Below the pieces are notes generated by a model that saw nothing but the letters and a program-made list of their open reading frames with translations, was not told where the DNA came from and did not search any database. Made by a program: the position numbers and the translations under genes. A stretch of DNA of 10,371 bases from a bacterium. Its GTDB lineage: Bacteria > Chloroflexota > Chloroflexia > Thermomicrobiales > UBA6265. The DNA is taken from positions 1-10,371 of the forward strand of contig JAPOLF010000062.1 in assembly GCA_029977305.1 (NCBI GenBank). Reading direction: 5' to 3'. Shown piece after piece: positions 1-6,821 of this stretch. Numbering within the stretch: the stretch's first letter is position 1; each line of letters begins with the position of its first letter.

Positions 1-2
1 AC

Positions 3-1454
3 GGCGGGGTCGTGCTCGATCTCGCGGAGACCGCCGTCGTCAGCGACGACGGCCTTTCCTACACCTTCACCCTGCTGCCGGACCTCTTCTACGCCTCGGG
101 GAATCCGATTCTCGCCGAGCATTTCATCGCCTCGTGGAAGCGCGCGCTCGATCCGGCGAATCTCTCGCCGATGGCGCAGTTCATGAGCCTTGTCGAAGGC
201 TTCGATGCGTGGATCGCCGGCGAGGAGGGAGCCGAACTCGGCTTCGAGGCGCCGGACGAGAAGACCTTGATCGTGCGGTTGAGCGAACCGGCAACCTACT
301 TCCCCTCGTACATGGCGACGTTCGTCTGGGCCGTGGTCGATCCTGCCGTCATCGAAGCATTCGGCCAGACCAATTTCGTGCTCAACTACGCCGGCGCGGG
401 TCCGTGGGCGTTCTCGGCCTACACCTTGGACGAGGTGTTCGAGATGACCCCGAACCCCTACTACTACGGCGGACCGAACCCCTCCATCAGCAAGATCATC
501 TGGCCGATCGTGACCGGCCCCACGGCCGCGCAGGAGGCACTTGATCTCTACCTCTCCGACCAGGCGGTGTCGGCCGATGTGCCGCTCTCGTTGCTCGAGC
601 AGGTGCAGGCTGATCCTGTGGCCTCCGCGGAACTGCGCGTGCTCGATGCGGCTCCGACCAGCGTGCGGTCGCTGGCGATGAACTTCGCCCGCCCGCCCTT
701 CGATGACGTGCGCGTGCGGCAGGCGTTCGGGCTCGCCTTCGATCGAGTGTCGTTCGTTGAGCCCTATGGCGGCACGTGGGTTCCGGCGATGGCGTTCACC
801 CCGCCGTCGGTCACTCAGTTGACCGGCTATGAACCACCGGTCGCCCCGGAGGTGGATATCGACGCGGCCCGTGCCTTACTCGAGGAGGCGGGGGTCGCTG
901 GGGAGAACTTCCCCGAGGTGATCTACTACCACCCGACCGAAGACACCGACATCGAGAAGGATCGCATTCGCTCGATGCTCGGCATGCTCGGGGGCAACCT
1001 CGGCGTGACGCTGCTTTTCGACCCCAACCGCACGCAGGAGCAGATTGACGCGATCCGCGCCGACGAGGGCGTCCAACTCGAACTCGTCTGGTGGCAGAGC
1101 ATCACGATGACGCCGCACCTCCTGACCGAGGTGTTCCGCTCCGATTCGCCGTACATGGCCGGCATCTTCAACTGGTCACCCGACCTTCCTCCGGTGGGTG
1201 GGTTTGATCCGGGTGCTGCCTCGGCACAATTCGACGAGTTGGTGGCGCAGGCAGATCAGGAGGCGGACACCGACACGCGGAACGGGCTCTTCGCGCAGGC
1301 GGAGCAGTTGATGCTGGACAACGCGGTCTACGTGCCAATTGCCAACTGGACCCCGATGTATGTGCAGAAGCCGTGGCTCGTTGGCACCCGACAGGGTTCG
1401 TGGACCGGTCGCCTGCCCATTGTGTTCGACGCTGATGTGGTCGTCCTCGCGTAG
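3..1454 (+). CDS. ABC transporter substrate-binding protein, family 5 (peptide/nickel type), 5'-truncated
   Basis: This is the extracytoplasmic binding protein of an oligopeptide- or nickel-type ABC importer, which captures the ligand and delivers it to a membrane permease. The frame is open to the left edge (Gly-Gly-Val-Val before the GTG at 12), so the gene begins outside the window and its signal peptide is missing. About 483 residues remain, against roughly 500-600 for the family. Counting from the GTG at 12, family signatures are the SDDGLSYTF strand (11-19), YAGAGPWAF (126-134) followed by a YYGG motif (151-154), and the hallmark stretch MNFARPPFDDVRVRQAFGLA at 223-242. A C-terminal segment, YVPIANWTPMYVQKPW, resembles the OppA/DppA end. 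Ligand specificity cannot be read from this part. The permease and ATPase genes are not in the window. The stop is TAG at 1452-1454, with a palindromic terminator just after it. Confidence 0.9.
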   Translation, partial: GGVVLDLAETAVVSDDGLSYTFTLLPDLFYASGNPILAEHFIASWKRALDPANLSPMAQFMSLVEGFDAWIAGEEGAELGFEAPDEKTLIVRLSEPATYFPSYMATFVWAVVDPAVIEAFGQTNFVLNYAGAGPWAFSAYTLDEVFEMTPNPYYYGGPNPSISKIIWPIVTGPTAAQEALDLYLSDQAVSADVPLSLLEQVQADPVASAELRVLDAAPTSVRSLAMNFARPPFDDVRVRQAFGLAFDRVSFVEPYGGTWVPAMAFTPPSVTQLTGYEPPVAPEVDIDAARALLEEAGVAGENFPEVIYYHPTEDTDIEKDRIRSMLGMLGGNLGVTLLFDPNRTQEQIDAIRADEGVQLELVWWQSITMTPHLLTEVFRSDSPYMAGIFNWSPDLPPVGGFDPGAASAQFDELVAQADQEADTDTRNGLFAQAEQLMLDNAVYVPIANWTPMYVQKPWLVGTRQGSWTGRLPIVFDADVVVLA

Positions 1455-1484
1455 GTCTTTCTGTCGCGACACGCCGCAATGAAC

Positions 1485-1510
1485 GACGCGGGGCCGATCG
1501 GCCCCGCGTC
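1485..1510. terminator. Perfect GC-rich palindrome, probable bidirectional terminator
   Basis: Two 10-base arms, GACGCGGGGC and GCCCCGCGTC, flank the central palindrome CGATCG, so all 26 bases are self-complementary. It lies between two convergent stop codons (TAG at 1452-1454 on plus, TAG at 1544-1542 on minus). An AT-rich ATTATTTAT follows on the plus side. There is no long U-tract, so Rho-independent activity is likely but not certain. Confidence 0.75.
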
Positions 1511-1541
1511 ATTATTTATGCGTGCTATGGAATAACGTTGG

Positions 1542-3656
1542 CTACCCCTGCTCGAGGAATGCTGCCCATGGACCGTGCATGCCGGCGGCACTCACGCCGT
1601 AGAACACGCGGATGGTGTCGCCGTCGCGATAGGCGAGGTGGTAGCGACGCTCGGAGCCGCGCTGGCGATAGGATCGCCACAGGCCGTAGTCGCCGATCCA
1701 CTTCACCTCCGATTGCGCGAAGGTGCCTTCTTCATGCTTCGTGATCGCCTCGCGCCACAAGCGGCGATCACTCGCCAGCGTGACCCCCTCGTAAAAGGTG
1801 CGGTCACGCAGATCGTGGATGGTGTAGGTCGTCACGCCGTTTGCGACCGACTTGCCGGCGACCTCCGCACCGCTGGTCGGCGCGACTGGATCGTCGCCGC
1901 TGGGTTGCACGGCGGCACGCGGCGGTCTCGCCTCCGCGATCGCGCGCGACGACAGCTTCGCCGTCGGAGCGAACGCGACCGGGGGAGCACTGGCGTGGCC
2001 GCTGATCATCGCGACGATCTCGTCACGGTTCGCGACGTCGGTGGTGTCATCGCGGCGCACGAGGATCGTCGCCGGGGAGACCGCGTAAGGCTTGTCAGGC
2101 CCTTCCTGCACCACGAGAGCAAGAATGTCCTTGCCGCCGGTTTCGTGCTGCTGCATCTCGCAGGAAACGGTAGGCGTGACCGTCGTGCTGATCGCCGAGA
2201 GCACGCGAGAGGAGAGAGCAGCGGCCTCAGAAACCCCAACAACCGGCTTCTTCGGCGAGGCGGGAACACCGAGGTAGATCACACCGCCCGTGCCATTGGC
2301 GAAGGCGACGACGTCCCTCACCACAGCATCGAGCGCGGCACCGCGCGTGCCGACCTTCTCGTGGAATGATTGGTAAGACGTTTCCCCTTCCAACCGCGCC
2401 GCGACGATCGGATCGGTTGCGGTTCCGGCGGCAGGACGGCTGACGTCGAAGTTGTCGCTCGCGAGTGCGTGCTTCAACGCGGCGAACGACACCTCTGGGA
2501 GCAGGATCTCTGTCGCGCGGTCACCGATGCCGAGTTGCGTCTCACGCTCGGGATCGCGCGCGAGTCGGTGGGCATCGGATCCTTGGATGCAGTGCATCCG
2601 CCGTGGGTATTCCGGCTTGGAGCCGTTGAAGAACTTCGCGGTTGATCGCCGGCCGGCTCCCACGTTCAGATCGGTCACCTCCAACGCGTGGAGATGCTCA
2701 TCCTGCGTGTAGGCGATCTTTGTCTGCCCGCCGAACTTCAGCCCCTGCATCGCAACACCATGCGTTGAGTTCACATGGGCACCGATGACCAGCGCACCGT
2801 GCTCAGCGAGGGTCTCGTACACCTTGAGGACGTCGCTGGTGGCGCCGACCTCGCCACTGCCGAAACGCTGCTCAGGCACGCCGAGCATGAGCAGCAGGTG
2901 CTCCATCAAGCGGATCGACGTCCCCTCCGGGAAGATCGCGAGCACGTGGAACCCGAAGGTCGCCGTGAACTCGAATCCGGGAAGGACGCGGATCGCGGTC
3001 AGCAGTCGGCGGTACTCCGCGAGGCGATCGGCCTCCGCGGGCTGCAGCCGCTTGAGGTACTCCAGCAGTTCGAGGTCTTCGATCTCGCGCCACATGTCGG
3101 CATAGCCGCGCACCGAGTTGTGGTCGGTGAAAGCAATGAGATCGAGCTGCTGCTCCTCGGCGCGCCGCAAGATGTCGAGGTACGACACGGCGGGCTCTTG
3201 GTAATCCGTCGACGCAGGCGTGTGGATGTGAAGATCCATCCGTCGCCAATGGTTCCCCGTGCCGCGCGGCGGCAAGGCGGGCTTGGCGACCGGTTTCGCC
3301 GCGGGTGCAGCCTCGGGCGCGACGACCGCCTTCTTCACGGTTCTGGTGGGTTTTGGTTGTTCGACAACGGGTTCAGCGCTCTCGGCCGGTGCCTTCTTCG
3401 CGCGTGGAGCCTTGGACCGCGGGGCGGCAGGCTTGGCGGCTTCCACCTCGGGAGCTGCCTTTGTCTGTCGCCGGGCTGTGGCCTTGGGCGCCTCAACGGC
3501 GACCTTGTCCACCTTGGTCTTGGGCTTCGCGGCTGAGGTTTGCGCTGGTGCCGTTGCCTGCTTCTTGGTCTTGGTCGGCTTGGTTCCCGCATCGCTGGAG
3601 GCGGATTCGGGAGTCTCTTTCGCCGACGCTCGGCGTGCAGGCGCTATGACACACAT
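1542..3656 (-). CDS. PHP-domain protein fused to AlbA_2 (Schlafen-type) domain, with basic N-terminal tail
   Basis: A 704-residue protein from the ATG at 3656. Residues about 20-130 form a Lys/Ala/Pro/Thr-rich, histone H1-like tail, probably disordered and nucleic-acid binding. Residues about 138-405 are a PHP domain with metal ligands visible as HIHT (143-146), FTDHNS (176-181, D178/H179), FEF (228-230), H237, GAHVNS (292-297, H294) and GSDAH (359-363). PHP domains hydrolyse phosphoesters, including nucleotide and DNA 3' ends. Residues about 430-552 resemble AlbA_2, with AFANGTGGVIYLGV (451-464) and an ILVRRDDTT segment (531-539). After a linker, residues about 605-704 form a domain I do not recognise. 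A longer frame reaches 3851, but it would run through a likely promoter and adds no conserved sequence. A GAGG motif abuts the ATG with almost no spacing, so GTG at 3683 remains possible. A nucleic-acid processing role is inference. Confidence 0.8.
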   Translation of the reverse strand: MCVIAPARRASAKETPESASSDAGTKPTKTKKQATAPAQTSAAKPKTKVDKVAVEAPKATARRQTKAAPEVEAAKPAAPRSKAPRAKKAPAESAEPVVEQPKPTRTVKKAVVAPEAAPAAKPVAKPALPPRGTGNHWRRMDLHIHTPASTDYQEPAVSYLDILRRAEEQQLDLIAFTDHNSVRGYADMWREIEDLELLEYLKRLQPAEADRLAEYRRLLTAIRVLPGFEFTATFGFHVLAIFPEGTSIRLMEHLLLMLGVPEQRFGSGEVGATSDVLKVYETLAEHGALVIGAHVNSTHGVAMQGLKFGGQTKIAYTQDEHLHALEVTDLNVGAGRRSTAKFFNGSKPEYPRRMHCIQGSDAHRLARDPERETQLGIGDRATEILLPEVSFAALKHALASDNFDVSRPAAGTATDPIVAARLEGETSYQSFHEKVGTRGAALDAVVRDVVAFANGTGGVIYLGVPASPKKPVVGVSEAAALSSRVLSAISTTVTPTVSCEMQQHETGGKDILALVVQEGPDKPYAVSPATILVRRDDTTDVANRDEIVAMISGHASAPPVAFAPTAKLSSRAIAEARPPRAAVQPSGDDPVAPTSGAEVAGKSVANGVTTYTIHDLRDRTFYEGVTLASDRRLWREAITKHEEGTFAQSEVKWIGDYGLWRSYRQRGSERRYHLAYRDGDTIRVFYGVSAAGMHGPWAAFLEQG

Positions 3657-3715
3657 CCTCGCTCGGGGGTGATCCGGCGCCACACGGCCCCGGTCGGACG
3701 CTTGTCCGCAAGGTG

Positions 3716-3724
3716 AGTGTAGCA
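3716..3724 (-). promoter_or_regulatory. Candidate extended -10 promoter element for the PHP-AlbA_2 gene
   Basis: On the minus strand the sequence reads TG-C-TACACT, matching the extended -10 form TGnTAnnnT. It would place the transcription start near 3709, about 50 bases before the ATG at 3656. The -35 position (about 3739-3744, ACGATT) is a poor match, as expected for extended -10 promoters. It lies in the 221-base divergent gap between this gene and the CvpA-like gene. No convincing promoter was found for the plus-strand gene in the same gap. Confidence 0.4.
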
Positions 3725-3865
3725 TGCGGAAACCCTGAAATCGTCGGACAACGCTGGGCATCGGCGGGTAGGACAACCCTCCGGTGATCCACGACGTAGA
3801 CTTGTTAGCGTTGCTCAGGCGGGGCACGTCCGGGATCCGACCCCGGCGCACCGTCCAGAACTCGT

Positions 3866-3871
3866 GGGGAG
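3866..3871 (+). promoter_or_regulatory. Ribosome binding site for the CvpA-like gene
   Basis: GGGGAG stands six bases ahead of the GTG at 3878. It supports this GTG as the start, since no ATG in frame nearby has a comparable site. Confidence 0.65.
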
Positions 3872-3877
3872 TCTTCC

Positions 3878-4741
3878 GTGCCGGAATTCACCAGCACCTT
3901 GCTGTTCGATGCGTTGCTTGCGCTGATCATCCTCCTCTTCGTGCCGTTCGGAATTCGACGCGGTGCGGCCAAGGAGGCGATGGGATCGGCTGGCCTGCTG
4001 CTTGGCGCGGCCATCGCCGAGGCGTGGGGGCCCACGGCGTCGCGGTGGCTCGCGAGTCTGATCGGCCTGAGCAGTGCGACCGCTGCGTTCGTGGTGACAC
4101 TGGTCATTGTCGTCGCCGGGATGGTCCTTGTCGGCTATGGCGGCGGGATCGCGCTCGGACGGACGCGGCCCGGATGGTTGTCGCGGGTCGTCGGTGGCAT
4201 CATCGCCGCCCTCAATGCTGCCTTCCTGCTCTCGGTGTTGTTGGTCGCCGTCCAGCGCAATCTGAAAACCGATGGCGAACTGGATGCTGGGGTGGTCAGC
4301 GGCTTCCTGATGAATGACCCGGACCTGTTGTTGCTGGCTGCTGCGGTGGTGATGTTGATCGTGGTGGTCGCGGGGTGGCTGGTCAACGCGTTCCGCGGGG
4401 ACAGTCCTGCACCGGAATCGGCGTTGGCGCGGCGCGAGCGGCCGGTGCGTGTGGCGTCCGGAGCCGATGGCGGCAAGTATGAGCCCGCCCCGATGCGCCC
4501 CGATCCGTCACTGATGCAGACCGCCCCGATCCCCAGCCCGTCGGATCCGTGGCAGCGTCCCCCTGGCAACGGCGGTGCGGCGCCAGCACCTGCCAATCCG
4601 TGGATGAGCTGGGGGCAGCCGCGGACCGGTTCGGTGATGAGTGGGGACACGATCGTCGAGGTTCGGCGGACGTGTCCGACCTGTGGCGCAACAGCCGCCG
4701 CCACCGATGTCTATTGCCAGGAGTGCGGCAAGACGTTGTGA
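3878..4741 (+). CDS. CvpA-like integral membrane protein with C-terminal zinc ribbon
   Basis: A 287-residue protein starting at GTG with a good ribosome binding site. About five hydrophobic segments are visible: residues 8-25, 36-50, 68-92, 103-126 and 149-170. The first loop carries the FGIRRGAAKEAMGSAGLLLG pattern (24-43), like the RGfxxGxxxE region of CvpA/colicin V production proteins; the match is by pattern only. A long Pro/Ala/Gly-rich hydrophilic linker (about 175-260) leads to a terminal zinc ribbon with Cys266, Cys269, Cys280 and Cys283 (CPTCG, then YCQECG). The layout suggests a membrane anchor presenting a small metal-binding module. CvpA proteins lack a settled biochemical function, so none is assigned. 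The M20 hydrolase gene starts 41 bases downstream on the same strand, and the two may be co-transcribed. Confidence 0.7.
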   Translation: MPEFTSTLLFDALLALIILLFVPFGIRRGAAKEAMGSAGLLLGAAIAEAWGPTASRWLASLIGLSSATAAFVVTLVIVVAGMVLVGYGGGIALGRTRPGWLSRVVGGIIAALNAAFLLSVLLVAVQRNLKTDGELDAGVVSGFLMNDPDLLLLAAAVVMLIVVVAGWLVNAFRGDSPAPESALARRERPVRVASGADGGKYEPAPMRPDPSLMQTAPIPSPSDPWQRPPGNGGAAPAPANPWMSWGQPRTGSVMSGDTIVEVRRTCPTCGATAAATDVYCQECGKTL

Positions 4742-4772
4742 TCTGGGGCTGATCAACACGGCGATCCATCGG

Positions 4773-4777
4773 GGAGG
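4773..4777 (+). promoter_or_regulatory. Strong Shine-Dalgarno site for the M20 amidohydrolase
   Basis: GGAGG lies within GGGGAGGAGA, five bases before the ATG at 4783. It is the strongest ribosome binding site in the window and fixes the start. Confidence 0.8.
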
Positions 4778-4782
4778 AGACC

Positions 4783-6018
4783 ATGAGCACGCACCTCACG
4801 CCGGCGGAGGTGGAAACGGCAAAGCAGGCGGCAGTTGCCGCCATCGATGCTGCCGCCGACAGCCTGATCCGGCTCTCCAAGTTCATCCACAGCCACCCGG
4901 AGATCGCGCTCGAGGAATACGAGTCGAGCGCCGCCTGCGCAGAGTTCCTCGAGGAGCGTGGATTCGCGCTGGAGCGGGGGGTGGCGGAGCTGCCGACTGC
5001 GTTCAGTGCGTCGGTTTCCGTCGGTGACGGCGCACCGCACATCGCCTTCCTTTCGGAGTACGACGCCCTGCCGAATCTGGGACATGGCTGTGGGCACAAC
5101 CTGATCGCGATCGCCGGAATTGGTGCCGGGATCGGCGCGGCAGCGGCGCTGCGGCACCTCCCCAAGGGCCGAGTCTCCGTGTTTGGAACACCTGCGGAAG
5201 AAGCAGTTGGCGGGAAGATCATCATGGCCAATGCCGGGGTCTTCGAGGGAGTCGATGCCGCCATGGGGGCGCACCCCGGGACGAGTGAGTCGGTTTGCCC
5301 GACCGTGGAAGGCAGCGGCGAGGCGCTGGCGTGTGTTTCGGTGATCATTGCGTTCCATGGGCAGTCGGCACATGCGGCTGCCGATCCGTGGAATGGTCGC
5401 AATGCGCTCAACGCCGTGATTGCGACGTTCAACGGCGTTGATGCTCTGCGCCAGCATGTCAAATCCGATGCACGTCTTCACGGCATCATCCGCCACGGCG
5501 GCGATGCGGCGAACGTGGTGCCGCACTTTGCCGAGGCGGAGTTCTTCGTGCGCGGCGGGACGGTCGCCTACATGAACGAACTGGTGGAAAAAGTGCGGAA
5601 GATCGCGGAGGGGGCCGCACTGATCACCGGGTGTGATCTGGTGTTCAGCATTCCTGACGAGGCGAATTTCGACATGATCACCAACCGCACCATGGCGCGG
5701 GTGATGGACGCGCACCAGCGTGCCGTCGGCTTGGTGCTCCCCGAAGCAAAACCAACACCAGCGTCGGGGTCGACCGATTGGGGGAACGTGAGCTATTTGT
5801 TCCCTTCGGTGGAGACGAACTATCCCATTCTCGATCGGGTGTGTACCTGGCATTCCCAAGATGTTGTCGATGCCAGCGACTCAGCCTTGGGATACGAGAA
5901 CACCATCAAGGTTGCGAAGTCCATGGCGTTGACCGCGATCGACTTGCTGACCGATCCCGACCTGCTGCGATCCGCCACCGCGGAGTTCCAGCGGGAGCGG
6001 GAGGCGCGTTCGATCTAG
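4783..6018 (+). CDS. M20-family amidohydrolase/peptidase (AbgB/PM20D2-like)
   Basis: A 411-residue cytoplasmic zinc hydrolase of the M20 family. Its members cleave amide bonds in N-acyl amino acids, dipeptides or p-aminobenzoyl-glutamate. Family features are HSHPE (36-40), SEYDALPNLGHGCGHN (91-106, with H101, C103 and H105 as likely metal-site residues), GTPAEE (135-140, E139/E140), GAHP (162-165, H164) and a late Trp-His at 356-357. FHGQSAHAAADPWNGRNALN (191-210) is the typical start of the dimerisation domain. GSTDWGNVS (329-337) is close to the GSTDxGNVS motif of the PM20D2/AbgB branch, which is why I prefer that subgroup. There is no signal peptide, and the length is normal and complete. 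The exact substrate is not determined. With the peptide-binding protein at 3-1454 it could serve peptide use, though they are not one operon. The TAG stop overlaps the opposing gene's stop. Confidence 0.9.
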   Translation: MSTHLTPAEVETAKQAAVAAIDAAADSLIRLSKFIHSHPEIALEEYESSAACAEFLEERGFALERGVAELPTAFSASVSVGDGAPHIAFLSEYDALPNLGHGCGHNLIAIAGIGAGIGAAAALRHLPKGRVSVFGTPAEEAVGGKIIMANAGVFEGVDAAMGAHPGTSESVCPTVEGSGEALACVSVIIAFHGQSAHAAADPWNGRNALNAVIATFNGVDALRQHVKSDARLHGIIRHGGDAANVVPHFAEAEFFVRGGTVAYMNELVEKVRKIAEGAALITGCDLVFSIPDEANFDMITNRTMARVMDAHQRAVGLVLPEAKPTPASGSTDWGNVSYLFPSVETNYPILDRVCTWHSQDVVDASDSALGYENTIKVAKSMALTAIDLLTDPDLLRSATAEFQREREARSI

Positions 6019-6821
6019 GGTGTTCCGTCCAACACCAGCGGTTGCGTCACCCCGTCAGCAATCACGATCTGCCCATCGGAGAGGGTGAGGACCACGGGAT
6101 CGCCCGGGAAGACGCGTGCGACGCGATCCGGATGCGCCGCGTTCTGGGCAGCGGCCCGGACTTTTCGGCCGGAGAGGGTGTCGTCCGCGAAGACGACGAC
6201 CGTCTGGTCTCCCCACACCCGTTCCGGGTGGGATCCTGCAACCACCAGCACGCTCGCATCGGACGCATCTTGAATCGGTGCAAGACCGGATGTGATGCGC
6301 ACCGTTGCGCCTGAGGACACAACCACCGCTTCCCATGCCCATGCGGTGCGTCCATCGTCGTGATTGCCGACTGGCCATCGGTGAATGGTGATGTCGGTCT
6401 GTGCATCAAGGGCGATCGATGCAATGTCTGGGAGCACGCCGACTCCGCGCAGCGATGGCTGGTCATCTGAGCGGGCGAAGGGCGTCAGCCCAAACACTTG
6501 CTCGGGGTGGAGGACTTGCGCTGCCGTTTCGGCGACAGTGAGGTCATCGTCTTCGCCCCAGACCAGGAGCACGTCAACGGCCTTCTCCGTGGGGCGGCGA
6601 TAGGCGTCGAGGCTCTCAAGGAACGCCTCTGGATCATCGCCCGAGGCCATCACCAGGCGGCTCGACGGCGTCGTGATCATCGTTGAAAGCGCATGACCCG
6701 ACGACAACAGCACGACGTGCGTGTGACGTGACTCCCAGGCCCAGACGAGCGTCAGTGAGCTCCCGAGCATGATCCCGGCAATCAACCCGATGCCAGCGAG
6801 CCGCAGCAGCGGGCGTGTCAC
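6015..6821 (-). CDS. Membrane-anchored protein resembling a degenerate ComEC-type metallo-beta-lactamase domain
   Basis: A 268-residue protein from the GTG at 6821, whose GTG overlaps the kinase stop (GTGA). An in-frame start at 6881 would overlap the kinase by 64 bases and is less likely. Residues 5-29 form one membrane segment with a basic N-terminus, so the rest is probably outside the cytoplasm. The body follows the ComEC C-terminal pattern: VVLLSSGHALSTMITTP (36-52) where ComEC has a LDVGQGDAxLIxTP strand, and VDVLLVWGEDDDL (82-94) where active enzymes have LLLTHpHxDH. A DASVLVVAGSHPE segment (188-200) corresponds to the KVGHHGS region, and SDGQIVIADG (248-257) to the final DGxIxI strand. 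The HxHxDH metal ligands are absent, so if the homology holds it is catalytically dead. This comparison is by eye, and a hypothetical-protein label is the safe fallback. Co-translation with the kinase suggests a shared role. Confidence 0.6.
   Translation of the reverse strand: MTRPLLRLAGIGLIAGIMLGSSLTLVWAWESRHTHVVLLSSGHALSTMITTPSSRLVMASGDDPEAFLESLDAYRRPTEKAVDVLLVWGEDDDLTVAETAAQVLHPEQVFGLTPFARSDDQPSLRGVGVLPDIASIALDAQTDITIHRWPVGNHDDGRTAWAWEAVVVSSGATVRITSGLAPIQDASDASVLVVAGSHPERVWGDQTVVVFADDTLSGRKVRAAAQNAAHPDRVARVFPGDPVVLTLSDGQIVIADGVTQPLVLDGTP
6818..6821 (-). promoter_or_regulatory. GTGA stop-start overlap, translational coupling
   Basis: On the minus strand the kinase TGA stop (6820-6818) and the next gene's GTG start (6821-6819) overlap as GTGA. 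No Shine-Dalgarno site precedes the GTG, so re-initiation by ribosomes finishing the kinase is the likely route. Confidence 0.65.

Noticed and set aside
12..14. GTG at 12 as the start of the substrate-binding protein
   Set aside because: The frame continues open to the left edge with family-like sequence, and a secreted binding protein should begin with a signal peptide, which is absent here.
2775..3536. Open plus-strand frame opposite the PHP gene
   Set aside because: It is a shadow of the conserved PHP domain on the other strand with no recognisable domain.
3269..3599. Repetitive KPA/AKP coding region as a nucleotide tandem repeat
   Set aside because: The amino-acid bias is clear, but I see no exact repeated nucleotide unit, so it is described as a protein tail instead.
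3829..3847. Short CCGGG/CCCGG hairpin upstream of the CvpA-like gene as a riboswitch
   Set aside because: Only a five-base stem with no conserved riboswitch features.
3657..3851. 65-residue N-terminal extension of the PHP protein starting at 3851
   Set aside because: It crosses a candidate extended -10 promoter and has no conserved sequence or ribosome binding site.
4383..5859. Two large minus-strand frames opposite the CvpA-like and M20 genes
   Set aside because: Low-complexity Arg/Ala/Ser/Pro translations opposite well-supported genes, with no start signals.
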